A DNA stretch of 64,000 nt from Sceloporus undulatus. Taxonomy: Eukaryota; Chordata; Lepidosauria; Squamata; Phrynosomatidae. The notes under the pieces are model-generated. The model was not told the DNA's origin. It was given only the letters and a program-made list of their open reading frames with translations, and did not search any database. Shown one piece after another: positions 43,084-55,295 of this stretch. The DNA is taken from assembly GCF_019175285.1 (NCBI RefSeq), contig NC_056523.1:292358124-292422123 (forward strand), written 5' to 3'. The position numbers and the translations under genes are program-made. Each line of letters starts with the position of its first letter. Within the stretch, counting starts at the first letter, position 1.

Positions 43084-45470
43084 TGAGAGATACTTATGAG
43101 GTTTCTTCCCGCTCAAGTAGCAAAGTAATTCAGCTGGCTTTTGATACTATACACCTTGAATTTGGTGGATGCGAGTTTGTTTTACTGTTTTGCCTCAGAC
43201 AACAAGAAGCCTTGGCCTGATCCCAGACAGCAGACTAATCACAAGAGTAATAAATATTAGAATTAAATGAGAGGCTGAAAGTCAGATCCTGGGAAAAATA
43301 CTTCAAAGTAGTAATTAGATATAGATACAGTTACAGTTACTGCTTCAGGAGCTCCTCAAAATAGTTGGAGGATGGCTTGCAATTATAATTTCTGCAATTA
43401 AGAATGTAGCAATCTGCAATTTCTAAAAAAGGAACACTTACACATTTCTCAAAAGTAACTAATAATTGTTACCTAAAACCCAGACTAATACTATAAGCCT
43501 GCCATATTGTGAGATAAAGCTTTCTTCTCCTATCCATTTCAATATCAGTTCTGTACCTACAGCAGAGTATGGAGCTGTAGAACAAGGCACAGCACAAGGC
43601 AATACTTGAAACATGTAGGTATCCTCTTGCATCACATAAGGATAAAGTTATCCTTTCTTGCATTGTAATTGCAATACAACGGCATTACAATTACTACTGG
43701 GAAAAGTAAGCAATCGCAATAGTTGATTGTAACTAGTTACATCAAAGCTCTTGTCAAAATATACACAATAGAAAAGGCAAAACAGTGAGATGGAAGAGAA
43801 GTACATAAGTAGGTAGTTCAGAAAAAGTGAAAGGGTAAATAAATGAACATTGTGCTGCCTGAGGCAAAGTACAAGACAAACACCCCAGTTCACTCATTTT
43901 TCAAAATCTAACCAGCAGTTTTACTCTTATTTCAACACTGCTGGGATGGGATAGGACAAACATTATTATTTGCATCCATGAATGAATCAAAAATGATTCA
44001 GGAATAAAAATAAATAATAAGGTTTGGATAGTAACCCATGGACACACTACTTCATTGATGCATGGTGCATCATACGTAGCTAATTACTGCTTCCTAATAA
44101 TTGCATTTGTTCATAACAACAAGAATGTGGAAATATGGATGAGGCAGCATACTCATTAACACTAATAGCTTGTTCCTGCTGCAAGTGGAAGCAACTAAAC
44201 AGGATGAAAGCAACAGGGAATAAATGAAGAAAATTATATTGAAGCCAAAGAAGGTTGTCCAGGATAGTTATTAGATAGTTCCTGAGGAACCAACAGGAAC
44301 AGGAATTTTCACAACAAAAAACAGATCACAATGAACTCTGAACCAAAATAAAGAGGACATGCAAAAGAAACAGACATAATGAATTTAAAGTGGGAAACAG
44401 AACCAGAGTAAGGAAGGGTAGGATTGAGCGACTTTAACAAAACCAGACTTGCGTAGCAGAGACAAAAATAAGCAAAAGAATGCTAATAATAAAAGAACAG
44501 CATCCTAACCAAACATGGGAAAGTTGTAGTGGAAACAAATGCTAAGCCAAGGAGAGGGAGGGGAAAACAAAGTTGAACCCCCACCATAGCCTCAAAGCAA
44601 TCCAGATGAAAATACTATCTCCTGCCTGATTCTTCCATTACTCCCAGCATCAGACTGGAATCTTTTTGCTTTACAAATATACTAACTAGACATTATAAAC
44701 ATAAATAAAAATTCATAAGGTGCTCTTGTGAAAATCCACTGGGAACATGTTATTGGACTTCTTCACTCCTCATCATAAGAATTGTAGGTTACCCACTTTT
44801 CCAAAAGACCTTCATGTCTTTTCAGAGCTTAGAAGAAACTTTTTACAAGTAATGACATTATCTGTAACATAAGACTGATAAGGCAAATGTATCACAAAAC
44901 ATGGCAGCAAGTAACACTTACATTTTGGATGCAATAAGTAATATTTACTCAACACTCATTAAAATTGGTTTGGGGAAGTCATTTGAGATTATTTTTATAT
45001 TTTTAACCTATACTTTTGATGTTTTCTACCAGGGCTCATGTAAAGATTTCTTTAAACATTTCTGCCTTCAGTCAGTGCCTTCAGCAGCTGTTTTGAAAAA
45101 CCAGCCTTGTGAATCAGGATTTTTGCTTCATGTACAATTTGACAGTATATCCAGTTATCAGTTCTAAAGTCTATGAGTCATTTTTGGTATGGCACTTTTA
45201 ATTTCTTCCAGTATTTTGAGGAATCAATACCCTCCAACATTTCATTGATAAAGACCAGTACATGTGAGGTCAAGCAACATCAGAGTGGGGTCAAATGGCA
45301 AAAGTTGTTAATGGGGACAAACACACAAACTAGGAAAGGCTTCAGCAGTTTGGTTTTGTCTGAATCTACTTGGTAGGGCAAGACTTGGTCTCCTCCTCTT
45401 CTTCCATTGAGATAACTCATTTTTTACATACAGCATATGGAAATACCAGATGGTGATGTCTGATGATGTG
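43084..45470. other. No gene seen
   Basis: AT-rich DNA. CTGCCTGAGGCAAAGTACAAGA (split: CTGCCTGAGG, CAAAGTACAAGA) near 43856, CACCCCAGTTCACTC and GGAATAAAAATAAATAA near 44000 recur at 47590-47750 in the same order (CTGCCTGAGGAAAAATACAA, CACCCCAGCCCATTC), showing a duplicated segment of unknown type. Confidence 0.5.
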
Positions 45471-47188
45471 TTAGGAAGACAACCTGCTCTCTCGATCCCT
45501 GTCCCTCTTGGCTAGCAGCTCAGGGGGGTGCAGCTGTAACTACTATGTTGCGCCGCATAATTAATTCATCTTTTAGGAATGGGCGCTTTCCATCCAGCTT
45601 AAAATTGGCCATTGTAAAACCGCTGATAAAAAAGCCCTCCCTAGACCCCCCTGATTCACAATAATTATCGGCCTATCTCTCTGCTGCCATTCTTGGGGAA
45701 GGTGATCGAGAGGGCGGTTGCCATTCAGCTTCAATCGGTCTTGGATGATACTGATTTTCTAGCCCCATTTCAAACTGGCTTTCGGGCGGGCTATGGAGTT
45801 GAGACTGCCATGGTCGCCTTGGTCGATGATCTCCGTCTGGGCATGGACAGGGGAAGCGTGTCCCTGTTAGTGCTCTTAGATATCTCAGCGGCTTTCGATA
45901 CCATTGACCATGGTATCCTTCTGGAACGCCTGAGAGAGTTAGGAATCGGGGGCACTGTGCTCCAGTGGTTCCGTTCCTACCTCTCGGGTAGATTCCAGAT
46001 GGTGCAGCTGGGGGACATGTGCTCCGATAAGAGGGCCCTTACTTCTGGTGTCCCTCAAGGAGCCATTCTGTCCCCCATGCTATTTAACATTTACATGAAA
46101 CCGCTGGGAGAGATCATCCGGAGACATGGGGCGCGGTGTTATCAGTACGCTGATGACACCCAAATATGTTTCTCTGTGTCTCCAACTGATGCAGTGACCA
46201 GGGATGGCATCTCTCCTCTAGATGCCTGTCTGGAGTCAGTAATGGGCTGGATGAGGGAAAACAGACTCAGACTGAATCCAGAGAAAATGGAAGTACTTGT
46301 GATAGGTTCCCCAGGTCCAGGTTTGGAGATTTGTCCACCTGTGCTGAACAGGGTCACGCTTCCCCTGAAGGACTCTGTTCGCAGTCTGGGGGTGCTCTTG
46401 GACTTGTCACTCCACCTTACATCTCAGGTGGATGCGACAGTCAGGAGTACCTGTTATCAGCTTTGGCTGATACGCCAGCTGCGACCCTACCTGGGCTGGG
46501 GGGACCTTGAAACGGTGGTATATGCTCTGGTAACCTCTCGGTTGGATTTCTGTAATGCGCTCTACATGGGGCAACCCTTGTACCAAACCCGGAAGCTTCA
46601 GTTAGTGCAGAACATGGCAGCCAGACTGGTCACTGGATGTTCCAGGTCCAGCCATATATCACCTGTTCTGCGAGATCTACATTGGCTGCCTATTCGCTTC
46701 CGGGCACAATACAAGGTGTTGGTTATAACCTATAAAGCCCTAAATGGCTTGGGCCCAGGGTACTTGGAGGACCGCCTCTCCCCATATAGTCCACCCAGCA
46801 CACTCAGGTCAACCAGGAAGCAATTTCTGACAGTTCCACCCTCGAAACGCTCTACAACTGCACAGAGGGCATTTTCTATCTCAGCCCCGCAGTTATGGAA
46901 TTCGCTTCCCGAAGAGCTCTGCTCAACCCCCTCCCTCAACCAATTCAGGAAGAGACTCAAAACCTTTCTCTTTGAACAAGCTTTCTCCCAGTTGTAATCG
47001 CTTTTTCTCCTCCCCTCCTTTTTCACCGGCACTTTGGCTAGTTTTTGTAAGGTTTTTAATCTGTGTTTTTAATTCCTTGTTTTAATTTCTGATTTTGTTT
47101 TATATTGTATTGTTGATATTTATCGTTTGGTGCTCTATGATGTTGTAACCCGCCTTGATCTCATGGAAAGGTGGGCTAGAAATAAACG

Positions 47189-47239
<51 letters not shown>

Positions 47240-47240
47240 G
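45470..47240 (+). mobile_element. L2-clade LINE with a long open reverse transcriptase
   Basis: 5'-truncated. From 45693 a single frame of 434 codons runs to a natural stop at 46995-46997. It shows RT blocks FQTGFRAGYGVETAMVALVD, LLVLLDISAAFDTIDHGILL, SGVPQGAILSPMLFNIYMKP, the catalytic YQYADDTQ, MGWMRENRLRLNPEKMEVLV, and the C-terminal [20 protein letters not shown]. Upstream 45590-45690 continues in a broken frame (LAIVKPLIKKPSL-like). The 3' UTR ends GTAACCCGCCTTGATCTCAT and an (ATT)n tail. Best-preserved LINE in the window; no endonuclease domain, so not able to move alone. Confidence 0.93.
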
Positions 47241-47259
47241 CCCCATCAGGAAGACAGAG

Positions 47260-47288
47260 AGGAGGAGGAGGAGGAGGAGGAGGAGGAG
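47260..47288. repeat. (GGA)n simple repeat
   Basis: AGGAGG steps directly after the L2 (ATT)n tail. Confidence 0.85.
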
Positions 47289-47579
47289 ATCCTATAAAAT
47301 CTATAACTTGTCTCTAAACAAGATCTATCTATCGATCGATCAATCTACCATTTTCTTTGTAAAATGTTTACACAATGCTTTAGTGGTTTCTGGAAGAAAC
47401 AGCAGGACAATCCTATCAGCAATTAGAGAGTGGCTAAGGAATGGCTGGTCAGTTCAAAACAAAACCAGTTTGCTAGCCAATATGTTTGGCAGTCATTTAT
47501 TGCCAAAGCTTGGAATGTTACTTGGAATGCAAAAATAGCTCATTGCATTTCTCATTTATTACAACAGAGGTCTAGCACA

Positions 47580-47760
47580 AAACACTTTTCTGCCTGAGGA
47601 AAAATACAAGACAAACACCCCAGCCCATTCAACCTACAAAAGCTAACTGTACCAGCAGTTTGAATCTTACTTCAACACTGGTGGGACAGGATAACATAGG
47701 ATAAACCTTTGTAATTCTCAACCATCAAAAATTGTTCTGAAATAAAAACAGGGCAGATTT
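47580..47760. repeat. Segment duplicated with 43850-44020
   Basis: CTGCCTGAGGAAAAATACAA, GACAAACACCCCAGCCCATT, ACCAGCAGTTTGAATCTTAC and TTCAACACTGGTGGGACAGG follow the same order as at 43856-43960. Further matching words (GAAATATGGATGAGG against GAAAATATGGATGAGG, ACACTAATAGCTTG against ACACTAGCTACTTG) occur at 44130-44180 and 48320-48370. Roughly 10% diverged. Confidence 0.7.
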
Positions 47761-47811
47761 TGATGGTACCCACAGACATAATACTGCATTAGTGCATCAT
47801 ACATAGTTAAT

Positions 47812-48034
47812 TGTTGCGCCTTCAAGTCATTTCCAACTTATAGCGACCCTAAAGTGACCGTATCATGAGGTTTTCTTAGCATGTTTCTTCAGAGGGGGAT
47901 TGCCAGTGCCATCCTCTGAGAGAGTTTGACTTGTCCAAGGTCACCAAGTGAGCTTACATGGCTGAGCTGGGATTTGAACCCTAGCCTCTAAAGTCATAGT
48001 CCAATGGTCAAACCACTACACAAAGCTGGCTCTC
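47812..48034 (-). repeat. tRNA-type squamate SINE
   Basis: GTTGCGCCTTCAAGTCATTT, AGTTTGACTTGTCCAAGGTC, GGGATTTGAACCCTAGCCTC and CAAACCACTACACAAAGCTG. It sits inside the duplicated segment and is absent from the 43.9-kb partner, so it inserted after the duplication. Confidence 0.85.
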
Positions 48035-48124
48035 TACATAGTCACTTGCTATCTCCTAACAACTGCTTTTGCAGTTAATATCACAAAAGGATGTGTTAAG
48101 TAAGCCTAACCTATTTATCCCCGT

Positions 48125-48318
48125 TGTAGCCATTGCTTGTCAATGTTATTATTTTAAGCTGTGTTTTATATTGTAAATTGTTTAATTGTATCTGTATGTT
48201 ATGGGGAGTGGGTGAGTTTGCGGGATGTGGATTGTATGTTTTAATGTTGAAAGCCACCCCGGTTGCACTGCACAGAGGGTGGAGTAAAAATAATAATAAT
48301 AAGTATTATTATTAATGA
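48125..48318 (+). repeat. L2-type LINE 3' end
   Basis: GAAAGCCACCCCGGTTGCAC, GAGGGTGGAGTAAAAATAAT and an AAT tail. Also absent at the matching place near 44100. Confidence 0.65.
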
Positions 48319-48885
48319 GAAAATATGGATGAGGTAATGTATTCATTAACACTAGCTACTTGATCCAGCTGCAAGTGGGACAACTATACAAATATTGACC
48401 TTCCATATTGCTTATTGTGATATCCATGTTTGACAAACTGTCTTGTCTTTCCCCAACAAATCAGAGAAATAAACCAAGAGCAATCTGGTTTGTTAAGGGA
48501 AGGCGAAGTCAAATTGTGTGGTTTGTACACCATAATAAACAGTCTATGGGTGGGAAGTCCACAGTTTGCCTATCTGCTTTTTCATGTAGCAAGTGTGAAC
48601 AGGCAGCATGCATGATCATACATCCATATCCACCATTAGCCAGAATTGTTGTTCTGTCCAAAGGTAATAGGAATTCTGATGATAATAATAATACTTTATA
48701 CATGGCTGACATAGCTAACCGTGAATATGTTATCTTTGACAAAGAGGTATTCAAGAGGAAAGACCCTACTTGAAGGTTTGTAGGGAAAGACCCTACAGAG
48801 AAGAGGGCTCCATCTTTGTCCAAGAGCTTAGAGTTTTTGAAGAAAGTGCCTGACACACCTACTTCAGGAAGACTCTTGCTCAATC

Positions 48886-48887
<2 letters not shown>

Positions 48888-48916
<29 letters not shown>

Positions 48917-49025
48917 CTTCTTCTTCTTCTTCCATTCTATCCCATATTTTCCCCAATAGTGGGACAGCAAGGAGGTTATTCCAAAGCCTGAGAGCAGCCA
49001 CTATGAAGGTCCTGTCTAATTAGCT
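48888..49025 (-). repeat. (TTC)n run and short L2 fragment
   Basis: About 44 bases of CTT repeats (48888-48931), then GGTTATTCCAAAGCCTGAGA and GCAGCCACTATGAAGGTCCT, the complement of the L2 C-terminal coding region. Confidence 0.65.
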
Positions 49026-49299
49026 CTCAGGATTTTATCACACACAACTTTTAAATCACCATTAAAGTTGAAACGTAGCACCTTTGGTGATAGACTTGGT
49101 CTCATCACTGTCTCGCTCTCAAAGTGTTGTTAGAGCACACACTATCATTGACAGGAAAACTTACTAATAAGCTCCAAAGGTGTTGCTGTAACATTAGTCC
49201 TCAGGTGCAATAAGTTCTTCATACAGCAGTTCCAGTATTGGGCAGTTATGTGGTGTCAGTATCTCCTCCTCTCCCTCCTCCCCTTTCCTCCTCTCTATT

Positions 49300-49571
49300 C
49301 CAGAGCTGGCTGTTTTTTTAATTATTATTATTTTATTTTCTCCCTGCCCATCCACTGCCAAAGAAGAAATGACAGGCTTCTGCTTTGAGAAAGGACTCTC
49401 ATTTCTTCTTTGGTGTGGGCAGCTGGCTTTCCCATGCCTTCCCATGAAAGAAGAAATGGCAGTCTTCTCCCCCAAGAGGAACTGCAAAATTATGTCAAAG
49501 ACAACTAAAAAATTAAAAAAACTGAAGGGCACGCATGTGCAGGGTAGAGCATACAGGGGCCAGAAGGAGGC
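49300..49571. repeat. Unassigned sequence with local inverted words
   Basis: AAAGAAGAAATGACAGGCTT and GAAGAAATGGCAGTCTTCTC are direct near-copies about 95 apart; TTTCTTCTTTGG at 49410 is an inverted match. Family unknown. It ends at a 10-N gap (49572-49581). Confidence 0.4.
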
Positions 49572-49581
49572 NNNNNNNNNN

Positions 49582-49631
<50 letters not shown>

Positions 49632-50062
49632 TTGTATCCCACCTCTCCCTGTATTGGATCGAGGCGGGTAACAACAAACATAAGAACAATAAAAATAGAA
49701 CACAACAAACCACAAGTAAAAAAAACATAGCAAAGCATATAAAATCCAATTTCCTATCTCCCTCCCACCTTAAAATAGCATTAAAAACAATAATTCCCAA
49801 CTGGAGAGTGAAAATTCTGAGGAGGTCAATTTGGGGATGCCTGCTGGAAGAGATCTGTTTTTATTGCCTTCTTAAAGGCCTCCAAAGATGTCATATGGTG
49901 GATCTCTTCCGGCAGGTCATTCCAGATTTTGGGAGCGGCAACAGAAAACGTCCTCTGGGAACGTCTGGTTTTCTTGGACTGCAAGAGATTCTTCCTAGAG
50001 GACCTGAGAGTGCAGGAAGGATTGTATGGGAGAACTACCCAAATCAGATCACCGATGGATCA
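49582..50062 (-). mobile_element. L2-clade LINE 3' end, reverse strand
   Basis: AAT run at 49582-49631, then TTTGTATCCCACCTCTCCCT and, on the - strand, coding words such as the complement of GGTCATTCCAGATTTTGGGA (NLPEE-like). 5'-truncated near 50062. Confidence 0.8.
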
Positions 50063-50249
50063 TCAAAGCAGAGCTAAAGCACTAATGCAGAGAATATCTG
50101 ATAAAGATAGATGCAAAACCAGTGTGCATCTGTTGCTAAACTAATGTGATTGTGGTAGGACAGCAGGCACATATTATCAGTCTATTCAACCTGAGAGATT
50201 CTTAAAATCCCAAGTATCCAGGATTTTGCCCACAAAGTCATGTAACTTA

Positions 50250-50463
50250 GGGCCCTTACAGACGGCCCCCCCCAAAAAAGCTACTTTGGGTCACTTTGGG
50301 GGTATGCTGTTTCAACGATGCACGTGTGTCCTAAGTGGCCAGAAGCCATGCGAAAGCCACGCTTTGGTGCAACTTTTGGCCTCTTAGGGCACATGCATCA
50401 TTGAAACAGCATACCTCCAAATTGACCCAAAGCAGCTTTATTTTGGCTTGGCTGTACAGGCCC
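50250..50463. mobile_element. Harbinger-like MITE flanked by TTA
   Basis: 214-bp palindrome. Left GGGCCCTTACAGACGGCC, right complement GGGCCTGTACAGCCAAGCC. TTA on both sides (50247-50249, 50464-50466) fits PIF/Harbinger. Arms share GGTATGCTGTTTCAACGATG with the inverted CATCATTGAAACAGCATACC. Same family as 18422-18643. Confidence 0.82.
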
Positions 50464-50653
50464 TTATTCTCTTTCTTAAAACCCTAATCTGTTTTAGAGG
50501 ACCTTTGGTTAGCTTGCCCTCTTCTTTGTACTGCTCCAACCAGGAGTACAACAAACCCAGTGTCTTTCCCAGAAGCCCAACAGAACCAGAGAGAGGTAAC
50601 TTTTGTCACCCCTAAAATCTATCTTTTCTCCCCCACCTGTAAGTAACTCCTGG

Positions 50654-50778
50654 ATCATAGAATCATAGAATCGTAGAGTTGGAAGAGACTGCAAGGGGCC
50701 ATCCAGGCCAACCCCCTGCCATGCAGGAAATCTAAATCAAAGCATCCCCGACAGATGGCCATCCAGCCTCTGTTTTAA
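50654..50778 (-). mobile_element. CR1 LINE 3' end
   Basis: ATCATAGAATCATAGAATCG, GTAGAGTTGGAAGAGACTGC, CCAACCCCCTGCCATGCAGG and GACAGATGGCCATCCAGCCT: complement of the CR1 C-terminus and 3' UTR. Confidence 0.92.
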
Positions 50779-50910
50779 TTTTAGATTAAAAGTAAAGGTT
50801 TCCCCTCAACATGAATGTCTAGTATTTTCTTTTCTCCCCCACCACTAAGTAATCCCTATATTTTAGATTAAAGGTAAAGGTATTCCCTTGACATGAATGT
50901 CTAGTTGTAA
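50779..50910. repeat. Two direct copies of an 80-bp segment
   Basis: TTTTAGATTAAAAGTAAAGG at 50779 and TTTTAGATTAAAGGTAAAGG at 50862, each followed by CAACATGAATGTCTAG or GACATGAATGTCTAG. A small tandem duplication about 83 bp long. Confidence 0.65.
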
Positions 50911-51620
50911 CCAGCTGTAGGGGATGGTGCTCATCTCCATTGCTAAGCCAAAGAGCAAGCATTGTCTGTAGATGACTTCGGTGGTTATGTGGCCAGCATG
51001 GCTGGATGGAATGCTGTTACCTTCCCATCGAAGTAGTACCTATTTATCTACTTGCACTTTTACATTCTTTTCAACTGCTAGGTTGGCAGAAACTGAGAAT
51101 AGTGATGGGAGCTCACACCATAATGTGGCACTTGGGAACAACCTTCAGACCTTACGATCAACAGAACTGGCATCTTAACCACTAAGCCACTGCTTCCCTG
51201 GATTTTTTTTATGATTCAGCCACAAATTTTCTCAGCCTTGTGAGTCAGATTTTCAGCATTCTAGAAATGCTGTGGCTAGTTATATGTGTTATTTATATGT
51301 TCTATGTGCTGATTATGAAGGGCTGTTATAGTATTTGCTAATCTTCAATGCAAAATTCCTTTTTTAGATTGGTCTGTGAGGATGCAGCTTATTGACTCCA
51401 ACCTGTCCCTATCACAAATAAGCTCTGTCTGTATGAAATGACTAATTGTTCCTTATGCTTTTAATTTATTTTTTATGTTGTGAATTTGATTTTATGGGGT
51501 CTCTGGGCTGTAATAAAAAATTGATTGAATCAGACTTCTACTGCTAAAGTGACAAGATTCCATATGCATGTTTACACTCAGAACATGTATGAGTTTATAC
51601 ATATGCTCTTGAGAACATAC

Positions 51621-51891
51621 CTATTATTATTATTATTATTATTATTATTAGTTATTTTGTTGTTTTTGAGTTTTTTCAAGTTTTTTCAAAATAGCAACCC
51701 TATGGTGAATCAATCATAAGATTTTCTTGGCATGTTTTTTCATAGGAGGTTTGCCATTGCCATCCTTTGAGCCCGAGACCATGCAACTTGCCCAGGGTCA
51801 TTCAGTAGGTTTCCATGGTTGAGATGAGATTTGAACCCTGGTCTCCAGAGTCATAATCATATGCTCAAACCACTATGCCACATTGGCTCAC
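51621..51891 (-). repeat. (ATT)n run and tRNA-type SINE
   Basis: ATT steps at 51621-51649, then TTTTCTTGGCATGTTTTTTC, CATGCAACTTGCCCAGGGTC, GATTTGAACCCTGGTCTCCA and CAAACCACTATGCCACATTG. Full SINE body and head on the - strand. Confidence 0.85.
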
Positions 51892-53134
51892 AATAAGATA
51901 CATATTGCCAGACTATTGTACAGCTAGTTCCTGGGTGTAAAATGCTTCTAGGTATTTATCTAACAACATGAGACATCTTATGAGGAAACTTTCTTCTGTA
52001 CTAGTAACAGGAACATTTATGGTGAGCCAATGAATTGGTTGACACTTATGGCAATGCAAGGTTGATGCAGAATATTCAATGTATCGTCATAAAAGGTACA
52101 CAGTCGTAGCTGTCTTTTCCTACAGCATGATTCTGTTTTTTCCCATATGATTCAGCTTCATTCTCTGACCTGCTTTCTTCATTTAATAGAGCTTCATGTT
52201 CATCTATTCTATGCTGAAAATAATTATAATTGAGGGGAATTATGCATAAGCTTTTGTTGCATTCAATTTAGGCTGAATCAAAGCTATGCATCTGATCATT
52301 ATCTATACCTTAAGAAGTTTCAGATTTAACTTTGGATATGAAAAAATCTCTGGCTTTCTCTTTGTACCATGTGTTACATTTTTAATAAGTATCATTGCAT
52401 AATTATACAAATACAGTATATCAAGTTTGTAGAATGCCATATTTTGCAGGCAAAGGTGGGGGGGAAATAACTTTTCCTTGGGGGAAAATAAGTTTTTTTT
52501 AAATGCAGTGACATCACAGTATTTTAAAGATGTAACTTCATTCCTTTAATACTGCTACAGTACAGCTTCATAGAGTTTAGTCGAACACAGTTTTCCTAAT
52601 TACATTTTTTTTTTTAAAATTGGCAACCTCAGCTGAAAACACAACAAAGGCTCTTTGTGCTATTGGTAAGGAGAGCCAAAAAGTTCTTGAAGCAAAGCTT
52701 GTTTACAAGGGCAGCAAATGTAGTACTTCTGTACAACAAGCTGTCATTTCATACAATGGAAAATATAGTTCATTATACAGTATAAGGAAGGCAGAAATAT
52801 TGTGTACTAATGATGAAAAAGTACACTAATATAACCTTGTTGACAGTTCTGTCTTCATCTCAGCACAACAGTCCAATAGCTATTTTCAGAACCTTCCTTT
52901 ACTATCTAGAAATGAATCTCCAGGTACTAACCAGAAGCAACACTGCAGGCATTTCCAGGTAGAGAGACTTCCAGATGACTCAGTACACCTGACACCTGCA
53001 GTTCTCATGCTGACAGCTGCTGATCCAAACAGATTAAAAGGATCAGTGTGGGTGGCACAAAAATTGCTGCATTTCAACTATGTTAGCAGCAAATGTAGCT
53101 TTGAAATTAGGGTTGACATATCACCCAAGACTAA
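51892..53134. other. No gene supported
   Basis: A 69-codon frame at 52620-52829 has no recognisable similarity and no splice or promoter context, so it is left uncalled. Confidence 0.4.
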
Positions 53135-53336
53135 GAGCCAATATGGTGTAGTCCTTTTAGCATTGGACTATGACTATGGAGACCAGGGTTTGAATCCCCA
53201 CTTGGCTATGGAAGCCCACTGAGTGACCTTGGGCAAGTCACACTCTCATAACCTCAGAGGAAGGCCATAGAAAACTCCCTCTGAAAAAATCTTGTTAAGA
53301 AAATGACTTGAAGGCACACAGTAACAACAGCAACAC
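53135..53336 (+). repeat. tRNA-type squamate SINE, near full length
   Basis: GAGCCAATATGGTGTAGTCC, CATTGGACTATGACTATGGA, GGTTTGAATCCCCACTTGGC, GACCTTGGGCAAGTCACACT, tail GACTTGAAGGCACACAGTAA and CAACAGCAAC. Confidence 0.9.
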
Positions 53337-53519
53337 CCAGATAACTGAGTTTCACCTAGATCCTAGGCATGCCATGTAGTGCCAATTTGAACCATCATTT
53401 GGCCCAGATTCCAAGCTCTCGTTTTAAAAAGTGTATCTCTATTCTTTGTAGAAGATGCAATGTGAGGCAAAATATGGAGGCACTCTTTTATCAAATTGCT
53501 CTGCAAAACACATGTTCAC

Positions 53520-53830
53520 TCTGCTTTTTAGGGAAGCTAGAGAGGCAAGGGAGGGAATGGGAGAAATGGGAAAGCAAGTGGTGAGATTAGTGAAGTACAA
53601 GAAGCAAGAGAGGGCCACAAGAGAGGTATGTACTCCAAGGGCACAAGGAGAGGTGAGACAGGAGAGTGGTGCAGTACAAGAAGCAAGGAGGCACATTGCA
53701 AGGTTTGAAGCAGGGCAAGATGAGAGAGAGGGAATGGGGAGGGAACAGGACAGATGGAAGTGGTGTGATTGACAAAGAGTAAGAAAGAAGAGAAAAATGC
53801 ATTGTGAGAGAGTGAAATGAAGTTAGGAAG
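53520..53830. repeat. Purine-rich tract
   Basis: Runs of AGAGAGG, GGGAGAAATGGG and GCAAGAGAGGG; low complexity, no stable unit. No coding claim. Confidence 0.5.
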
Positions 53831-54034
53831 AGAGTAGGAGAAATGGGTATGAGTGGAGGAAGTCCTTTGTTTATTGTTTATCCATCTCCTAGAGATAAAC
53901 AGAGAAAGTATTCTTCATCTATTCCTCCTTAGCCTCCTTCCTATTCCATGGCTCTGTTATTACAGAAGAACACCTGTCTCTCAGAAGTGGGATTTGGTGT
54001 GGCTGGGGGTGTTGTGTAGAAAAACCACCTTCTT

Positions 54035-55295
54035 GCTACTTTTGTCAGTGATTCTTTGGACACAAGCCTATTTCATAGCAAAAAATTAGCTCTTTCTGAG
54101 GCAGAGCTGTTCAGGGTGGTTAAAGAGCTAACTAGCTGGCTCCCTCCCTGAACCCTCTTTTAGAACTACAGTGGTACCCCGGGATACGAATTACCCAGCT
54201 TACGAATTTTTCGGGATACGAAAAAATTCCATAGGGATTTATTGTTTCGGCTTACGAAGGTTTTTTCGGGTTACGAAAAAACCTCGGCGCTATGCCGCCA
54301 CCGGAGGGCAGCAGAGAGCTATTTTTTTCCATTAGCGCCTATGGCAATTCAGGTTACGAAGGTTTTTCGGGTTACGAAATTAGCCGCGGAACGAATTAAT
54401 TTCGTAACCCGAGGTACCACTGTATCAAAAGCCTGCTGTGACTTCTTCAACAACGTTTTTGCGGATAAAAGCACTCAGATAAGGGATGGTCTTGATGCCA
54501 GTATTACAATAGAAACTATGAGAGAGATGTCCAGTGACTCTGTGGACTATGTTAGACTGGATCACTTTGAGCTTGTAAATACTGATGAAGTGGACAAGCT
54601 CCTTGGCTGTGTAAGGAAGACAACATGCCCCCTTGATCCCTGCCCATCTTGGTTGACCACTCAAGGAGGGGACGCAGTAACAACTTTGCTTCAGGCTATA
54701 ATTAACGCATCCTTCAGGGAGGGGAAATTTCCATCCAAGCTTAAACAAGCAGTGGTTAAGCCACTTTTGAAAAAACCCTCCCTGGACCCTCTGATCAGAA
54801 ACAACTACAGACCGGTCTCCTTATTACCATTCCTGGCCAAGGTGATCGAGAAGGTGGTCACCTTCCAACTCCAGGTTGTCTTGGATGAAGCCAATTATCT
54901 GGACCCATTTCAAACCGACGTCAGGGCGGGCTATGGAAATGAGACTGCCATGGTCGCCTTGGTCAATGGGCATCGACATGGGAAGTGTGACTTTGTTGGT
55001 GCTCTTGGACATCTCAATGGCATTCGATATCATAAACCATGGTATCCTTCGGGAACGCCTGAAGGAGTTAGGTATCGAGGGCACTGTGCTTCATTGGTTT
55101 CGTTCCTACCTCTGAGGTAAATCCCAGCTGGTGAGGCTGGAGGATAGTTGCTCCTCTAAGAGAGAGCTGACACCTGGTGTCCCTCATGGCGCCATCCTGT
55201 CCCCCAAGCTATTTAACATTTACATGAAGCCGCTGGGAGAGATCATCTGGAGGCATGGAGCGTGGTGTTATCAGTACATTGATGACACCCAAATT
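54035..55295 (+). mobile_element. L2-clade LINE, front part, carrying a Tigger-like MITE
   Basis: 54046-54150 reads DSLDTSLFHSKKLALSEAEL and LFRVVKELTSWLPP. After the MITE, 54425-55110 reads KACCDFFNNVFADKSTQIRD, LLKKPSLDPLIRNNYRPVSL, FQTDVRAGYGNETAMVALV, with a frame break near 54965, then GVPHGAILSPKLFNIYMKPL and YQYIDDTQ. The RT active site reads YIDD rather than YADD, so this copy is dead. Confidence 0.88.
54169..54422. mobile_element. Tigger-like MITE inside L2
   Basis: 254 bp. Ends CAGTGGTACCCCGGGATACG and inverted CAGTGGTACCTCGGGTTACG; TA on each side (54167-54168, 54423-54424). The interior repeats TTACGAA words (CTTACGAATTTTTCGGG, GGTTACGAAAAAACC). Tc1/mariner-pogo type by ends and target. 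Confidence 0.85.

Noticed and set aside
52620-52829. Small host gene or exon (69 codons)
   Set aside because: No similarity recognised, no splice sites or promoter, and such frames are expected by chance in this length of DNA.
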